From Amblyornis subalaris (taxonomy: Eukaryota; Chordata; Aves; Passeriformes; Ptilonorhynchidae): DNA of 64,000 bases. Below, one piece after another: positions 51,846 to 63,059 of the stretch. Under the pieces are notes generated by a model, which saw nothing but the letters and a program-made list of their open reading frames with translations, ran no database searches and had not been told where the DNA came from. Both the position numbers and the translations under genes were made by a program. Where the stretch lies: assembly GCA_018881555.1 (NCBI GenBank), contig JACAXG010000007.1, positions 16,349,235 through 16,413,234 of the forward strand. Direction: 5' to 3'. The stretch's first letter is position 1, and every line of letters begins with the position of its first letter.

Positions 51846-51976
51846 AGTAAACACAGAGAGGATCATGACAGAATGCCTCATTTTTTTTTGCAAAAGTACT
51901 CTTCCTCTGAGTCACATCAGGATTCTGTAAAATAACAGCAAATGTTCTCTTGAGGCTGGTGTCGTTGAGCAATGAG
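51846..51976 (-). CDS. Coding exon of the unidentified gene (exon 4)
   Basis: The acceptor TTATATTTGTATATTGACAG and donor TTTACT|GTGAGC bound 131 open bases. The first base completes the split Gly codon from exon 3 (GG+C). The peptide includes SLLNDTSLKRTFAVILQNPD, VTQRKSTFAKKN and EAFCHDPLCVY. It is polar and charged with two Cys near the end. A run of nine A codes for Lys-Lys within it, a possible indel hotspot. The frame would stop 18 codons beyond the donor, so splicing here is needed to continue. The protein is not recognised. Confidence 0.5.
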
Positions 51977-52613
51977 CTGTCAATATACAAATATAAAAGT
52001 ACCATATCATAAATACAGTAGCTGGATCAGTATTTGGCACACACAATAGAAAACTCTACAGTAATCTCGATTTTATCATTCCTTGGCAAACTGCTGTGCA
52101 GAAGGGAACACACACATCCATTGTACACACACACATTACCAATGCTTCTGTAAGGAGAAACATTAAAAATTACTCACCATAGTTATTATTACTTACTTTA
52201 CCGTGCTGCTTTCAGTTTTAAACCATCAATTTTTAAACAGTGCTGGAAAAAGCAGAAGCTTGGTATTCCTGAAATTCAGATACTATTTATTTATGCACCT
52301 AAATAAGTATTAAGAACCCTATCACATGGATCCTCTTTGAAAACCNTGAACCCTAGAGGTGATGCTTCAGGCATGATTTAGTGGATATGTGGGCTAGAAT
52401 GAATGATAAAGAGAGATGACGGTTTTCTCAAAGGAAAAGTGGGAAAAAAAAAGACACAGAAAACATAGTACTTTACTACAAACACTGTAACCCATCTTCT
52501 AAAAAGGTTCTAGTCTCATGGTTACTATCCCCCTGAGAAGTGACTGCAAAATATAGTCTGCCAGCAAAATTCTGCTGAAGAATAGTGAAAAACGATGTGT
52601 GATANTTTCCTAC

Positions 52614-52724
52614 CCAACAGAGGAAAGCCCACTGTTTTGCAGCATCCTTAAAGCCTCCCACAGTCCTCCTATATCCAGACTTGCCTGTGAAATGTACTCT
52701 GAGTACACCAGCGTTCTGCCTTTG
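52614..52724 (-). CDS. Coding exon of the unidentified gene (exon 3)
   Basis: The acceptor TAGACTTTTTTATCAG and donor GTTGG|GTAGGAA bound 111 bases. In the phase set by its neighbours it encodes KGRTLVYSEYISQASLDIGG followed by LWEALRMLQNSGLSSV, a sequence with clear amphipathic-helix character (LWEALRMLQ). The exon begins with one base of a split codon and ends with two, matching exons 2 and 4. A second frame is also open across it and gives a longer unspliced frame, but its peptide looks less natural and does not fit the neighbouring phases. Confidence 0.5.
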
Positions 52725-52999
52725 CTGATAAAAAAGTCTATCAGCCTTTTCCCTACCATGGCTGTGTCTCTCTAGGTACATTATTGTAATTAAAAGTAGG
52801 AATGTGTAATTCAGCTACAAATAGCAGAGATGATACCTTCAGTAAATCAGCCTCAAATTTTACAGTTGGGAAGGGAAAGGGGGAGAAACTAAGAAAAGGA
52901 GCGAGCTCCCATTAAACAAGATTTAGGAGAATACTCAAAATGGCAAATGTTTCTGAAGGAAGCGTGAGAAAATGTGAAGAAACTGAGATTTTTGTTGTC

Positions 53000-55590
53000 A
53001 TTGCAGGATTGTGTAGGAGCACAAAGGACCTGGAAAATATGAAGTAGCAAAGTACTGCAGGATTAGGCCTTAAGCATCTTCCTAGCGCCCTAAGGAATTT
53101 CCTGAAAGGCTGTAAACTGTAAGTGTACGTTCACATTTTTCTCTAANGTTGAAGTAGTCAAGACAGTAACAGCATGGCCCAGAGGTCATCCACACAACAC
53201 TAAAACACTGCATACAGGGGTTTCTTTATTTGCTGTGAAATGGAAATATCTCCACTGTTAAGGAGAAACAACGAACCTTTAGAGCATGCTAGGAACAAAG
53301 CCTCATCTCTCCGACAATTGAGTGCTTGGCCCCACTAAAAGGGTTATCAATCAGAAAAGGTGCCGGTTGTGGTGTTTCTTGGGATATGAACACCTTTCCN
53401 ATAGGAAGTTGACTAAGAGCAGCACCTCATTTTACATAGGTCACNGACCAAGCTTTAGATAGCAATGAATTTTAGTCACTACCAAGCTGAGACAGACACG
53501 ACCCAGTGATCTGGAGGTGAAAAGACTTGGATTACATTACCAGTCCTCTGATCCACCCTGTCCCTTGAATATCTACTTCCATTTCTACTTTTTTACATGC
53601 TGTGCAATTTGGTGTACTCCCTATATAGAACTTGTTTATCATAACTTGCTTAAATGTTAGCAGCTAAACTTGCTGAAGCCTTAGTTCACAAGCTGGGAAC
53701 GTTCACCTAGATATGCTGAACTTTTACTGAGTTGAATAAAAGTTCCAGCCATGGAAGTTACACTTATCAACAGAAGCTGCAACCTTAAAGATAAGAAAAA
53801 CAGGCCACCTAGAGAAAAGGAAAGGACACGATGAGGAAGGGAAAGAACCAAAACCCTTATATTTCCACTGCTCTGAACTCTTGCACGAGGGGTNAGGAAT
53901 TCAGATTGCAAGGAATTTCTTTGTTCAAGGTCCCAGCTTGGGAATCTCTTTTCGATTTGTGGATTCAGCAGAAACCTATAGGCGAGCCCTGTTACGGTGG
54001 CTGGCCTGCATAATTTTCATAACACATAGAGGATCAACCACTACAGACACACAATATGAAATAGCATTCAATGGGCAATCACCATGTATTTGGGTCAGGT
54101 TTACTTAGCTCTTGCCATTGATTATATTAAATGCAATAACTCTCTGAAGAAATTGAACCCTCTTGCACACTAAAGCATTATTAGAATTTTTTATTTCCTG
54201 CTATATAACAATTCTTCTGTGGGGAAAATGCTTATGACAAAAAGAATTTATAATAAAGCAAAATGTCTGCATTAAATAAAAAATAAAAAGTAGAGGGAAA
54301 AAAAGAACATTTTTAATTACACCTTTGAATCTCCAAAGATAAGAGATGAAAAAAGTCTCAGGAATATGAGGAAAAGATTTAGTTAATGTTTTGCTTCAGA
54401 CTCCTGTTAAAAAAACACTATCTTTTCTAGACAAATGACAATAGCATTTTTTCTTCTATTTCTCAGTCACATAAATNTATAGCAATCTCTTGGGATTTTT
54501 AATTTATTTGAAGATATTTTCCTTAATAATCCTTTCACTGCTTTAGCTGATGCCATTTTGCCATTTNCAAGCCTAGTTGCTAGCAATTGGTTTTACAGAT
54601 TTAACTTCTTCATGTTCAAGAGTCTGTCTGTAATCACACTTCCATTTTTATGACTGGACCTCTTAAAAACGAAACAGGAAACAGAGCTTTTTCTCTACCT
54701 GTTACTGATAGCAAAGTGATACAGCTGGCAGTATCAACAACCACCTGTGACATTCTTTATTCTGTTTCCCTCTAGCCCCTCTAACCNGTTATGCTCACAG
54801 GATGCTGATGGTCCTTCAGTGTTTTATAGTGGTAGACTGATGGTCCTTTTGATGAAAGAATTGTTGGACACACCAAATCTCTTATTTAATTGAAGGTAAC
54901 ACAGATGTAAACCCAGGAAAAAGACAATATTGGAAAAAGTACATCCACTGAATTATCAATCTTAAACGTATAATACATGGATGCATACAAACTTACTTTA
55001 TACTTACATCTTTACAGATAAGTAAATAGAGGCATATATAATACAGTTATAAAATACACACAGCCCTCAGCCCTGTAAGTAGATACTGTCTTCATCATCC
55101 AAGATCTGTTTATACTACAAAATACTGTACCTATGGACCTTAAAAACACTGCTGGGCTCACAATGTAATTTATTTTTAATATTTCTGAGCTGAGTGTAAA
55201 TTCTTCCATTTCTATAAGTACATGTACTCTAATCAACTACTTAACTAACGTCTTCATCAGCTGCTGAGATTATTTCCTGAGTGCATACAATTAAAGGATT
55301 ACACNCATTAAGTTAATACAGAATTGTCAATGGCTTTATGTATGAAACTACTTAAGGGCTCAGTTTTTCAGAATTTACTCCTAAGTGTACCTTTTATTTC
55401 CACAAGTGCTTAAAGAAACAATGTGTAATGAATTCTTATGCCAATACACATTTACATTAGCAGCTCTCATGTTTGTGAAGTTAAATNAAAATCTCTATCA
55501 ATATTTCAAAGGTCTATCTCTGCTATTAAGGTGTTCTTTATATTTTTAATCACACAGGCATCACAGCCCATAATAATAATGAACTACTTA
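53000..55590. other. Intronic sequence, nothing recognised
   Basis: This is part of the ~8.8-kb intron between model exons 2 and 3. An ATG in good context at 53754 (-) heads a short frame (MAGTFIQLSKSSAYL) that ends near a GTGAAC donor-like site. It does not match the model phases and may be chance. Confidence 0.45.
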
Positions 55591-55593
55591 TCT

Positions 55594-55917
55594 GCATATA
55601 TAAGTATCTGAAGGGAGGGTGCTAAGAGGATGGAGCGAGGCTCTTCTTGGTGATACCAAGCAACAGGATGAGAGGCAACAGGCAGATACAGAAACACAAA
55701 ATCCTGTCTGAACATGAGGAAGCACTTTAAAGTGGGGGTGACAGAGCATTGGAACAGGTTGCCTAGAGAAGTTGTGGAGTCTCCTTCTCTATGGATATTC
55801 AAAAGTCATCTGGATGCAATCCTGTGCAATGTACTTCAGGAAGACTGTTCTTGAGCAGGGAGCTTGGACCAGATTACCCACTCTGGTNCCTTCCAGCCTG
55901 ATCCATTGTGTGATTTC
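55594..55917 (+). mobile_element. CR1 LINE, 5'-truncated 3' end
   Basis: A CR1 3' end is recognisable from TATATAAGTATCTGAAGGGA, through AGGATGGAGCGAGGCTCTT, the GGAACAGGTTGCCTAGAGAAG core and GTGGAGTCTCCTTCTCT, to GGAGCTTGGACCAGATTACC and the CATTGTGTGATTTCA end. It is inserted in an intron of the minus-strand gene, opposite in orientation to that gene. It is moderately diverged. Confidence 0.92.
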
Positions 55918-56244
55918 AGGGAAAGACCCCTAGAGGGTAAAAATCACAATTACAATAGGTTCAGTACATGTTCTGAATTGACACTGTGAATTGATTGTCA
56001 CATTGGAGTTGTTTGTAGTGAGCTTGAGGGGGTACAGCAGGATGTTCTGGAGATCATTAAGGAAAATTAGTGCTTAAACAGTCAGTTTAATAGCCAGGTA
56101 AGAGAAGCGCACTAAAAACAGATAAATACATGACTACAGGCAAATCAAATGGCACTACTACATTCTATATGTAAGATATTCAGTGGATGCAGAAAAGAAA
56201 CCTTGAGTATTTTCTTACTCTTATACACTTTAACTGCTTTAACT

Positions 56245-56263
56245 CTTTTTTTTTTTTTTTTTT
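56245..56263. repeat. Poly(T) tract
   Basis: Nineteen consecutive T in the intron, with no adjoining retroposon recognised. Confidence 0.9.
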
Positions 56264-56269
56264 AAATTA

Positions 56270-58420
56270 CTTTACACTATTTTGGCAGGAGANAGACCTT
56301 TGGAAACTCTCCAGAACACAGACAGGAATTCTAAACTGTGACAGACACATCCTCACAGATTACTTACAATTTTTTAAGTTTTGGAGAAAGATAAAATATC
56401 TTGCAAACCACAAGCTGGAAATATAGTGTGCAGAATGTATTTGTGAAGAATGATTAACACTTACAGGTCTTCTTTCCGTCAATAAATCATATANAATGTT
56501 ATTTGTATCATTGTTATTTGTAACTGACCCATTTGTGAAAACACATTTCAGCATCAATGTCATTTGTAAATATTTCTTTATACTGATGGCTTCAGANGTT
56601 TGGTGTTCATTATACAATGANTGTATTTTAAGGTTTTAAGGAACTGTCTGTTCCCTAAATAAATACCAAAGAAAGGGAGAGAGACAAAACACAAGCACTG
56701 TCACAAAAGTAAATGAGGGACACAAGAAGCATCAGGAAGTCACAGTACAGCCAGGGCTTGATAGTGTGCATTTTTGATCATGCCGTTAAAAAGATGGCTA
56801 GAAAGAGGCAAGAAGTGAGATCAGAAAGCGGAACAAAACCAGAAATGCAGTTAACAATAAAAAAGGGCAAAGAAAGTAAGTGGGAAAGAAGGAAACTTTA
56901 AAGCAGCAAAAGTTCTGCACTGCTGGTAATTTTTTTCCCAGGAAGGAATCTGGAAAGCTGTATGAAAAAACCATGAGACTTGGAATATAAGAGGAATAAA
57001 AGGAAAATGGTGATATCCAAAAAGACAGAACAAATGAAACATAAAAACATAAAGAAAACATTAAAAAAATCTGAACAAAAATCCGAACAAACTCTCAAGG
57101 ATAATAAATTAAAGAAGTAATAGGAAAGATTCCTTCATATAAAGTAACCAAGCAGCCATGCATGAATGCCTCATTGTTCACATCACCATTTCTGAATATT
57201 AATTGAACAGCAAGAGGGAATCAGAATTATGCTATAATCTGCTGTATCATATTGGACTAACTGACTGGTCGGGAAACACCTGTGATATCAACATGTTCGT
57301 TGGGAAGACTTTAAGCTTTGACCTGTTATCTGTCTACTGGCAACATTTTACACCAATTTTTCATTCACAACCACATTGCTAATATGGGCTGAGCCGTGCA
57401 ACTGCATGTTGATCACTTATCAACTACAAGTGCATTGAATATGAGGGGGGTTTTTTTGGTGTTGATTTGCATTGGAATCATGTACAAAGTGTGTGGTTTG
57501 TGAATACAAAATCAAAAGAAATGGCAGTGCTTCTGTAGACAACCATGGCTCAGCAAACATTAGATTTTACTTAAAACTTCAGAGAAAAAACATAGCCTAA
57601 TAAAAATTCATGGAGGTATTCTCATTTTGAGTATTTTCTAGAACTTTCAGTGAAAATAGAGGCTAACTGATTTTTATGTGAAAAGACATTCCACTTCACT
57701 GAAAAGGCATTTATTATGCATTAAGTATATCTTGAAAAAGATCTTGCCTGCTTCTTTATACTACTTTTTTTATTTTACAATTGTATCCAACTATTATATA
57801 ATTATTGTGTACAAACATACACACACTTTTTTTCCTTCTGAGATTTATGTGTCGCTCCAGNCTTTGAAAGCTGTTCTTTACTAACTCTCCTTTGTCGCTG
57901 CATAGTCTGGCAATCAACATCCAATCTTAATAATAAATTCAAACTTCTGTTTATACGTGAACTTGGTTCAGGAAAATTACATGACCAATTTTTTTTTACT
58001 TAAGGAGTCTAATTCTTTTTATGGCACTGAATGGATAGACTGTGTTGCTGGTTAGACTGTCAAGAATTCTTGAGTATTTAGAGACAGTTTTACAATTCTT
58101 TTTCTACAGTGGAGTTCGCGAGATTTTAAAGTGAATATAAAAATGCATTCAGTTTACAGAAAGAGAAATGTGCCTTCTGCAGCCTGCTGTCAGGGCTCAA
58201 GTTAAAGATTTGGTATTTTATGACTGGGCTGAGATAGAAAACAACAGGCATAGGGCCANTTTTTAATGTGATTATCTACTTATACTCAGCATAAAAAAAA
58301 GCAACAAAAAAATCCCCACACCCAACCAGAAGTAGAGCAATGGGTCAGTAAGTGTGTAAAGAGTCTAGTAAATAAAAATGTTATGTGCTTTATATTCTAT
58401 CTATCCTTGTAGTAAGTTAT
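56270..58420. other. Intronic sequence, nothing recognised
   Basis: The stretch is AT-rich and purine-rich around 56640-57110 (long runs of A/G on the + strand give Phe/Ser-rich frames on the - strand). No exon, RNA or transposon is recognised. Confidence 0.5.
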
Positions 58421-58422
58421 AA

Positions 58423-58880
58423 AATCACAGAAGTGCAGAATCACAAAATCAAATAGATTGGAAAAGACCCCTGAGATCATCAAGTCCAACCTGTGACCGA
58501 TCACTGCCTTGTCAACTAGACCNTGGCACTAAATCTTTCCTTAAACACCTCCAGGGACNGTGACTCCACCACTCCCACTGGGCAGTCCATTCCAATGTCT
58601 AATCACTCTTCCNATGAAAAAATCCTTCCTAACGTTCAGCTTAAACCTCCCCTGGCACAGCTTGAGGCCATTTCCTCTCATCCTGTCACAGAGAAGAGGC
58701 TGACCCCCACCTGGCTACAGCCTCCTTTCAGGCANTTCTAGAGGGCTAAGGTCTCCCCTGAGCCTCCTCCAGGCTAAACACCCCCAGATCCCTCAGCTGT
58801 TCCTCACAGGACTTGTGCTCTAGGCCCTTCACCAGTTTCATTGCCCTTCTCTGGACCTACTCCAAAACCTCAATGTCCTT
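58423..58880 (-). mobile_element. CR1 LINE, ~460-bp 3' end, reverse orientation
   Basis: The + strand carries the complement of a CR1 3' end and part of its distal ORF region. Blocks in order are TTGGAAAAGACCCCTGAGAT, CATCAAGTCCAACCTGTGAC, TCCTTAAACACCTCCAGGGA, GACTCCACCACTCCCACTGG, CCTCCCCTGGCACAGCTTGA, CTGAGCCTCCTCCAGGCTAA and CCCTTCTCTGGACCTACTCC. It is the longest and best-preserved CR1 in the window, with several N. It lies in an intron in the same orientation as the minus-strand gene. Confidence 0.96.
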
Positions 58881-58889
58881 CATAGAAGC

Positions 58890-61510
58890 ATCCAAATGGG
58901 ATGGCTGAGAATAATTTTAAACATAGCCAACATAATTCAAAATCCTAGTGCATCCTGCAGCCAAGTATCCCTATGTTATATTACAGATGGTACAAGTGAG
59001 GTAATTATATTACTAAGGCAGGACACTTATGCTTTGTTGCTGCCCGCATAAAATAAGCTTGAAGTATAATTAAACTTAAAGACAACAAATTTTATTAATT
59101 CTGAGTCTAGCTGAGAAATTTGGGACAAATTCTTAGAAAGGTAGGAAAATTTTTATGTGGAAAAGTGTTTATAACCATTATCTCTGATCAAAGCATCATA
59201 GGAGGTGCACTGGATTGAGAAGTTCACAGAAGATGATGTTCNCTTCCAATGATGTCCCTAATTTTGAAATTTGATCATAAACAGTGATCCAATGTGGAAA
59301 AGAGTGAAAAGCAATTTACAACTGAAAATTACTGATACAAATTTCTTAAAGTGCTTTAATATTAATCAGATCCAGTAGCTTAATGCATTTTTTTTAATCT
59401 CTTAAGAGACTATATACAGGAAGGTGCTTCATCTAACCTGAACTGAACTACCATAAGCTCAAGAAGTTAATNTTACAGACTGACTGTCAGTGAACTGCAA
59501 ATCTACAATAAGATCTTTTTTTGGTCCTCCAAGTTCTCTTTCTACATTCTTGTTAAAATTAGTTCAATGAAAAATCACACCATGAAAATTTAGAAATATG
59601 TAGCCAGTTACCTCTCTGAAATTAAGCCCTGAGGTTTGCAGTCTTTGACAGGACCAAAAAAAATAAAAGGTACAGTGCTTTTATATTTGACATTTAAATT
59701 GTGTAAAACATTTTCCTCTGTGAAATTTTTAACATTTCAAGCAAAGGCTGCATTTTTTCAATATTTATTATCCCACTGCCTTTGCAGTTAAAACCAATCT
59801 GAATCTGACCTTCAGCTAAAGGTGAGTGCCTTCCTCATCAGTCTCCATTTATATAAATAGAAAGTTGAATTTTTCTTCTAACTGCTTTCCCCTCCCGGTC
59901 AATAAATGAGAACTTATAAATACCTCTAGATTACTTTAGATATTATGTTTTATCTTGCAAATGGGTGCATCTTTTCAAGAAAATGTTTACCTGAAGACAG
60001 AAATATCTAATCAACATTGAACACACATATTGCAATTTTATTGCAAATATGTGGAGTTTGTATTTCTATGAGGAAATATCACAACTTGATTCTGCATTAT
60101 CCGATTCACTTTTCCTTCAATGACCACATACTCTTGCACTGTTGGAAGCCATGAATCTTTTCCAGGCTATGTAAATATGCTTCTCAGTTACAACTTTCTG
60201 AAACTAAATGTAAAGAATCTTGTGTCTTAGATAGGAGATAGGAAGGATTGGAGGGATAATTATAAAAATTCAAGGTATGAAGAGGCAGAACTCTGCAGGT
60301 GCAACACAGTCACAGAACAAGAGCCAGAAAATAACTGTATTCTCTCCTGCAAGGTACAAACTCAGAAGATTCTTTTGAGAAGATTAGCAAGACTCCAGGC
60401 TTCAAAAGGAGGAGCTGAAGAGCATTAATTAAAAGAAACAGAAACTCCACTCTCCTGACATGAACATCTGGTCTGGATTTAGCACCGAGAGGATTATTGT
60501 CTTGAAAAAGTGTAAACTGAAATCCATTCAAGTCTTTCAAATTTCACAAGAAGGTACCTTGAAAAGCTGTTCCCCACCCTCATTCAAAACTTGCCTTTCT
60601 TCTTCATATACAAGAGACTGAAAGGTTCCACAAAAAGGTTCCACTGAAAGCACATCCATTTCTCATCCCATTTCAGCCATCCATTTCTCTTCACAGTAAG
60701 TGTAAAACTTGTCTTCTTCAATTCTCAGTATTATCATTTGGAAGAACAAAGATACCAGCTTTGCTTTTCTGCAAATATGTTGGAAGCAGATGAGCTCACA
60801 CCTGCCATTTTGCTTGAGAAGTCTCTATTGATAAGGCATAAGCAAATGTATTTCCCAATTGTAATTCCAAGTGCAAAGCAGCTGTCCAGAAACACGATGA
60901 AAATCCAACATCCTAGGTGAAAAGTTAGAACAGTAGAATGACTTCTTTGGAAAGAGGCACATAGAACTAGTATGTATTTGGGTGGCTTCGGGCTGGATGT
61001 GGATAGTCATGTGTTAACAGCAGCATCCCACATACCAAAACTCTGCTGTTCACTTTGAAAAAACACCACACTTCTGAGACACCAAGTGTCTTTCCAGCAC
61101 ACACACTACAGTTTGGGGGAGCCAGGAAATTTTAGTTTCTAACCAAGAAGGCAGGTAGAAACATATGTGTTTATAAAACTTCTATGAACAGACTTCGCCC
61201 TCTTCTGAACAAAAATCACCTCCCAGCACCAGTTCTGGAAAGACTGGGCCTTATACTTTCAAGGACTGAGCTCTACAAGAAGACATGCAACTGCAGTTAA
61301 TTAGCAGGGATCTCTGCTAGGAGTGCTGGATTTTTCACTGCTCATAAGCCTTCACACAAGTAGCATCTCATCTCATGTCTCATTAGCTAAAAGTGAACTC
61401 CTGAGCACAAGGACAGTGTGCCTCAATTAGACAAAACTTCAGGCCTTCAGAAGTGTGAAGATCCACAGATAAGGAAAATATTTTTTTAGGACCCTTCAAA
61501 GACCACAACT
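58890..61510. other. Intronic sequence, nothing recognised
   Basis: This is the remainder of the large intron. A 76-codon - frame at 60540-60310 has acceptor-like tracts inside it but no convincing donor, and its phases do not fit the model. No repeat is recognised. Confidence 0.45.
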
Positions 61511-61513
61511 TAC

Positions 61514-61577
61514 TGTAAGTCTTGGTTTTTAACTCCAGGACGGTCAGAGCCTGGGTTTTGCATATCAGAAATGCCAC
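61514..61577 (-). CDS. Coding exon of the unidentified gene (exon 2)
   Basis: The acceptor GTTGTGTCGTTTCAG and a consensus donor (TTACA|GTAAGTTG) bound 64 bases. Two frames are open. In the one that fits the neighbours, the first two bases complete a Cys codon begun in exon 1 (T+GT). The peptide is GISDMQNPGSDRPGVKNQDL, and the last two bases begin a His codon finished in exon 3. The Gly/Pro/Asp/Asn-rich peptide looks like a flexible linker. Intron phases agree on both sides. The exon is short, so chance agreement is possible. Confidence 0.45.
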
Positions 61578-62160
61578 CTGAAACGACACAACTCTTAAGG
61601 CTCAGCATGTCATTTTCTCCAATGCAAAAGTCCTCTAGGGAAAAAAAAAGTTCTCAACTGGTCCAAAAATAGGAAAAAAGAGCCCTGCTCATGAAAGAAG
61701 AAGCATTGAAAAGCTCACTGCTGCCCAACAGAAGAGCTATCTGTGTATGCTTCTTGAAATCATGTTCTCTAACATGCACGTCACAGAAAAGTCACATTAA
61801 GTATTTAATTCTCTAGAGATATAATAAGAGACTGGAATATGCAATATNAGACATGCTGAGTGCCCTACAAAACCTACTCTGTTCCAATGGTAATACAGGA
61901 TATTTCTGAACTTGTTTCATCTGGCATTCCAGCCATGCCGCTTTTAAAAAACACTGAGAACCTTTACTTCATATTTTCCCCTTCTACAACAAGTTTAATG
62001 ATATCCAGGTTGCACATCTATAAAAATTACCAACTGACATTTTTCAAATATCCAGGATTACAAAATGATTGTCGTACATGGTCTGAGCACTGATTTAGTT
62101 TCCTTTGGAACTTCAAAGTGACTATTGGAATGGAAATATTATGTTCACAACTGAATTTAC

Positions 62161-62211
62161 TCTGTTCGCAAGATAAGAAGGTAGAGAAGGTACAGCCTAA
62201 ATTGTCGTATT
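62161..62211 (-). other. Candidate cassette exon that would introduce a stop
   Basis: The - strand shows an acceptor (GACTGTGCCCTTGTTGCCAG) and a donor (CAGA|GTAAATTC) around 51 bases that are open in the frame YDNLGCTFSTFLSCEQ. It joins in phase to exon 2. If spliced after exon 1, the junction reads T+AA, an immediate TAA stop. It is therefore either a cassette exon that truncates the protein, part of an alternative start transcript, or a chance splice-site pair. Confidence 0.2.
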
Positions 62212-62875
62212 CTGGCAACAAGGGCACAGTCAAATTTTCATTTCATAAGAGGGTTGAGNTCTCTTATAAACCGGAGCTGGAAGTGCCTTTTGAGTAGCAA
62301 GGAAGCCAAAACTTTCAGTATTTATTACAACAGGAAGACAATTTGTTTTCACCAGTAGCAGCTTAACCCTAAATACAGCAGGATCTCAGGAACTACTTGG
62401 AGGAAAGGTGGTAGGAAGAAGACTGACAGCATAACCCCTGAGCAGCCACAAGGAATCACTGACAAAACAATGAACCACACTGCATGAATAATTTCCCAGC
62501 AGTGTTTCCAAATAAGTTAATGATGTTACAGTGCAATTAAACCACATTGTCCACATCTTGCATTTCTTCCTACATAAAAAAGAAAACAAACAAGCTATTA
62601 TTAAGTAGGAAAAGCAATTAAAGTTATAATACTTTTAAATGATGAAGTTGTTTTCCAGGAAACACTTACAACGTATATTAAGTAAAACATTTTTAAAAAT
62701 TTTTAATTAGTGAAAATCTGGTGCCCAAAGGTAACAATCCACCCTAGGAAACTGCCTCAAGCAAAAAAGAAATGGAATTTTAGCAAATGTTCCACTTTGA
62801 AAAAGAAATATCTCTAATTTCTAGAAATTTCAGCTCAAAATGCCGTCTCCTCATATTTAATCTCAAAATACTTAC

Positions 62876-63050
62876 ATTCATGAAAAAAATATGCTAGCCT
62901 AGAAGACATCTCAGACTGGTCACAAGCAGACAGTATTTTAGTATTAACAGGATGGAAAGAGTGTAAATGGAAGTATTCTGTGGTACAGAACTTGGCTTGC
63001 TGTACAATTTGCAAATCATTGAACATTTTCATACAGTAACTGCTGGCCAT
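62876..63050 (-). CDS. Candidate first coding exon of the unidentified gene (exon 1)
   Basis: An ATG at 63050 has G at -3 and G at +4, a strong initiation context, and an in-frame TAG 18 bases upstream. The frame runs 58 codons, MASSYCMKMFNDLQIVQQAK to SRLAYFFHE, and then meets a consensus donor, CATGAAT|GTAAGTATTTT, leaving one base of a split codon (Cys with exon 2). The peptide is Cys- and His-containing with no signal peptide or membrane span. Acceptor-like CAG sites at 63045-63043 and 63055-63053 mean it could instead be an internal exon, with the gene continuing beyond the window. Confidence 0.45.
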
Positions 63051-63059
63051 AACTGATAA

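Noticed and set aside
52476..52781. 101-codon unspliced minus-strand frame
   Set aside because: It overlaps candidate exon 3 in a different phase. The spliced frame fits neighbouring exons and gives a more natural peptide.
60310..60540. Minus-strand frame with internal acceptor-like tracts
   Set aside because: No consensus donor, and it does not match the phases of exons 2 and 3, which already join directly.
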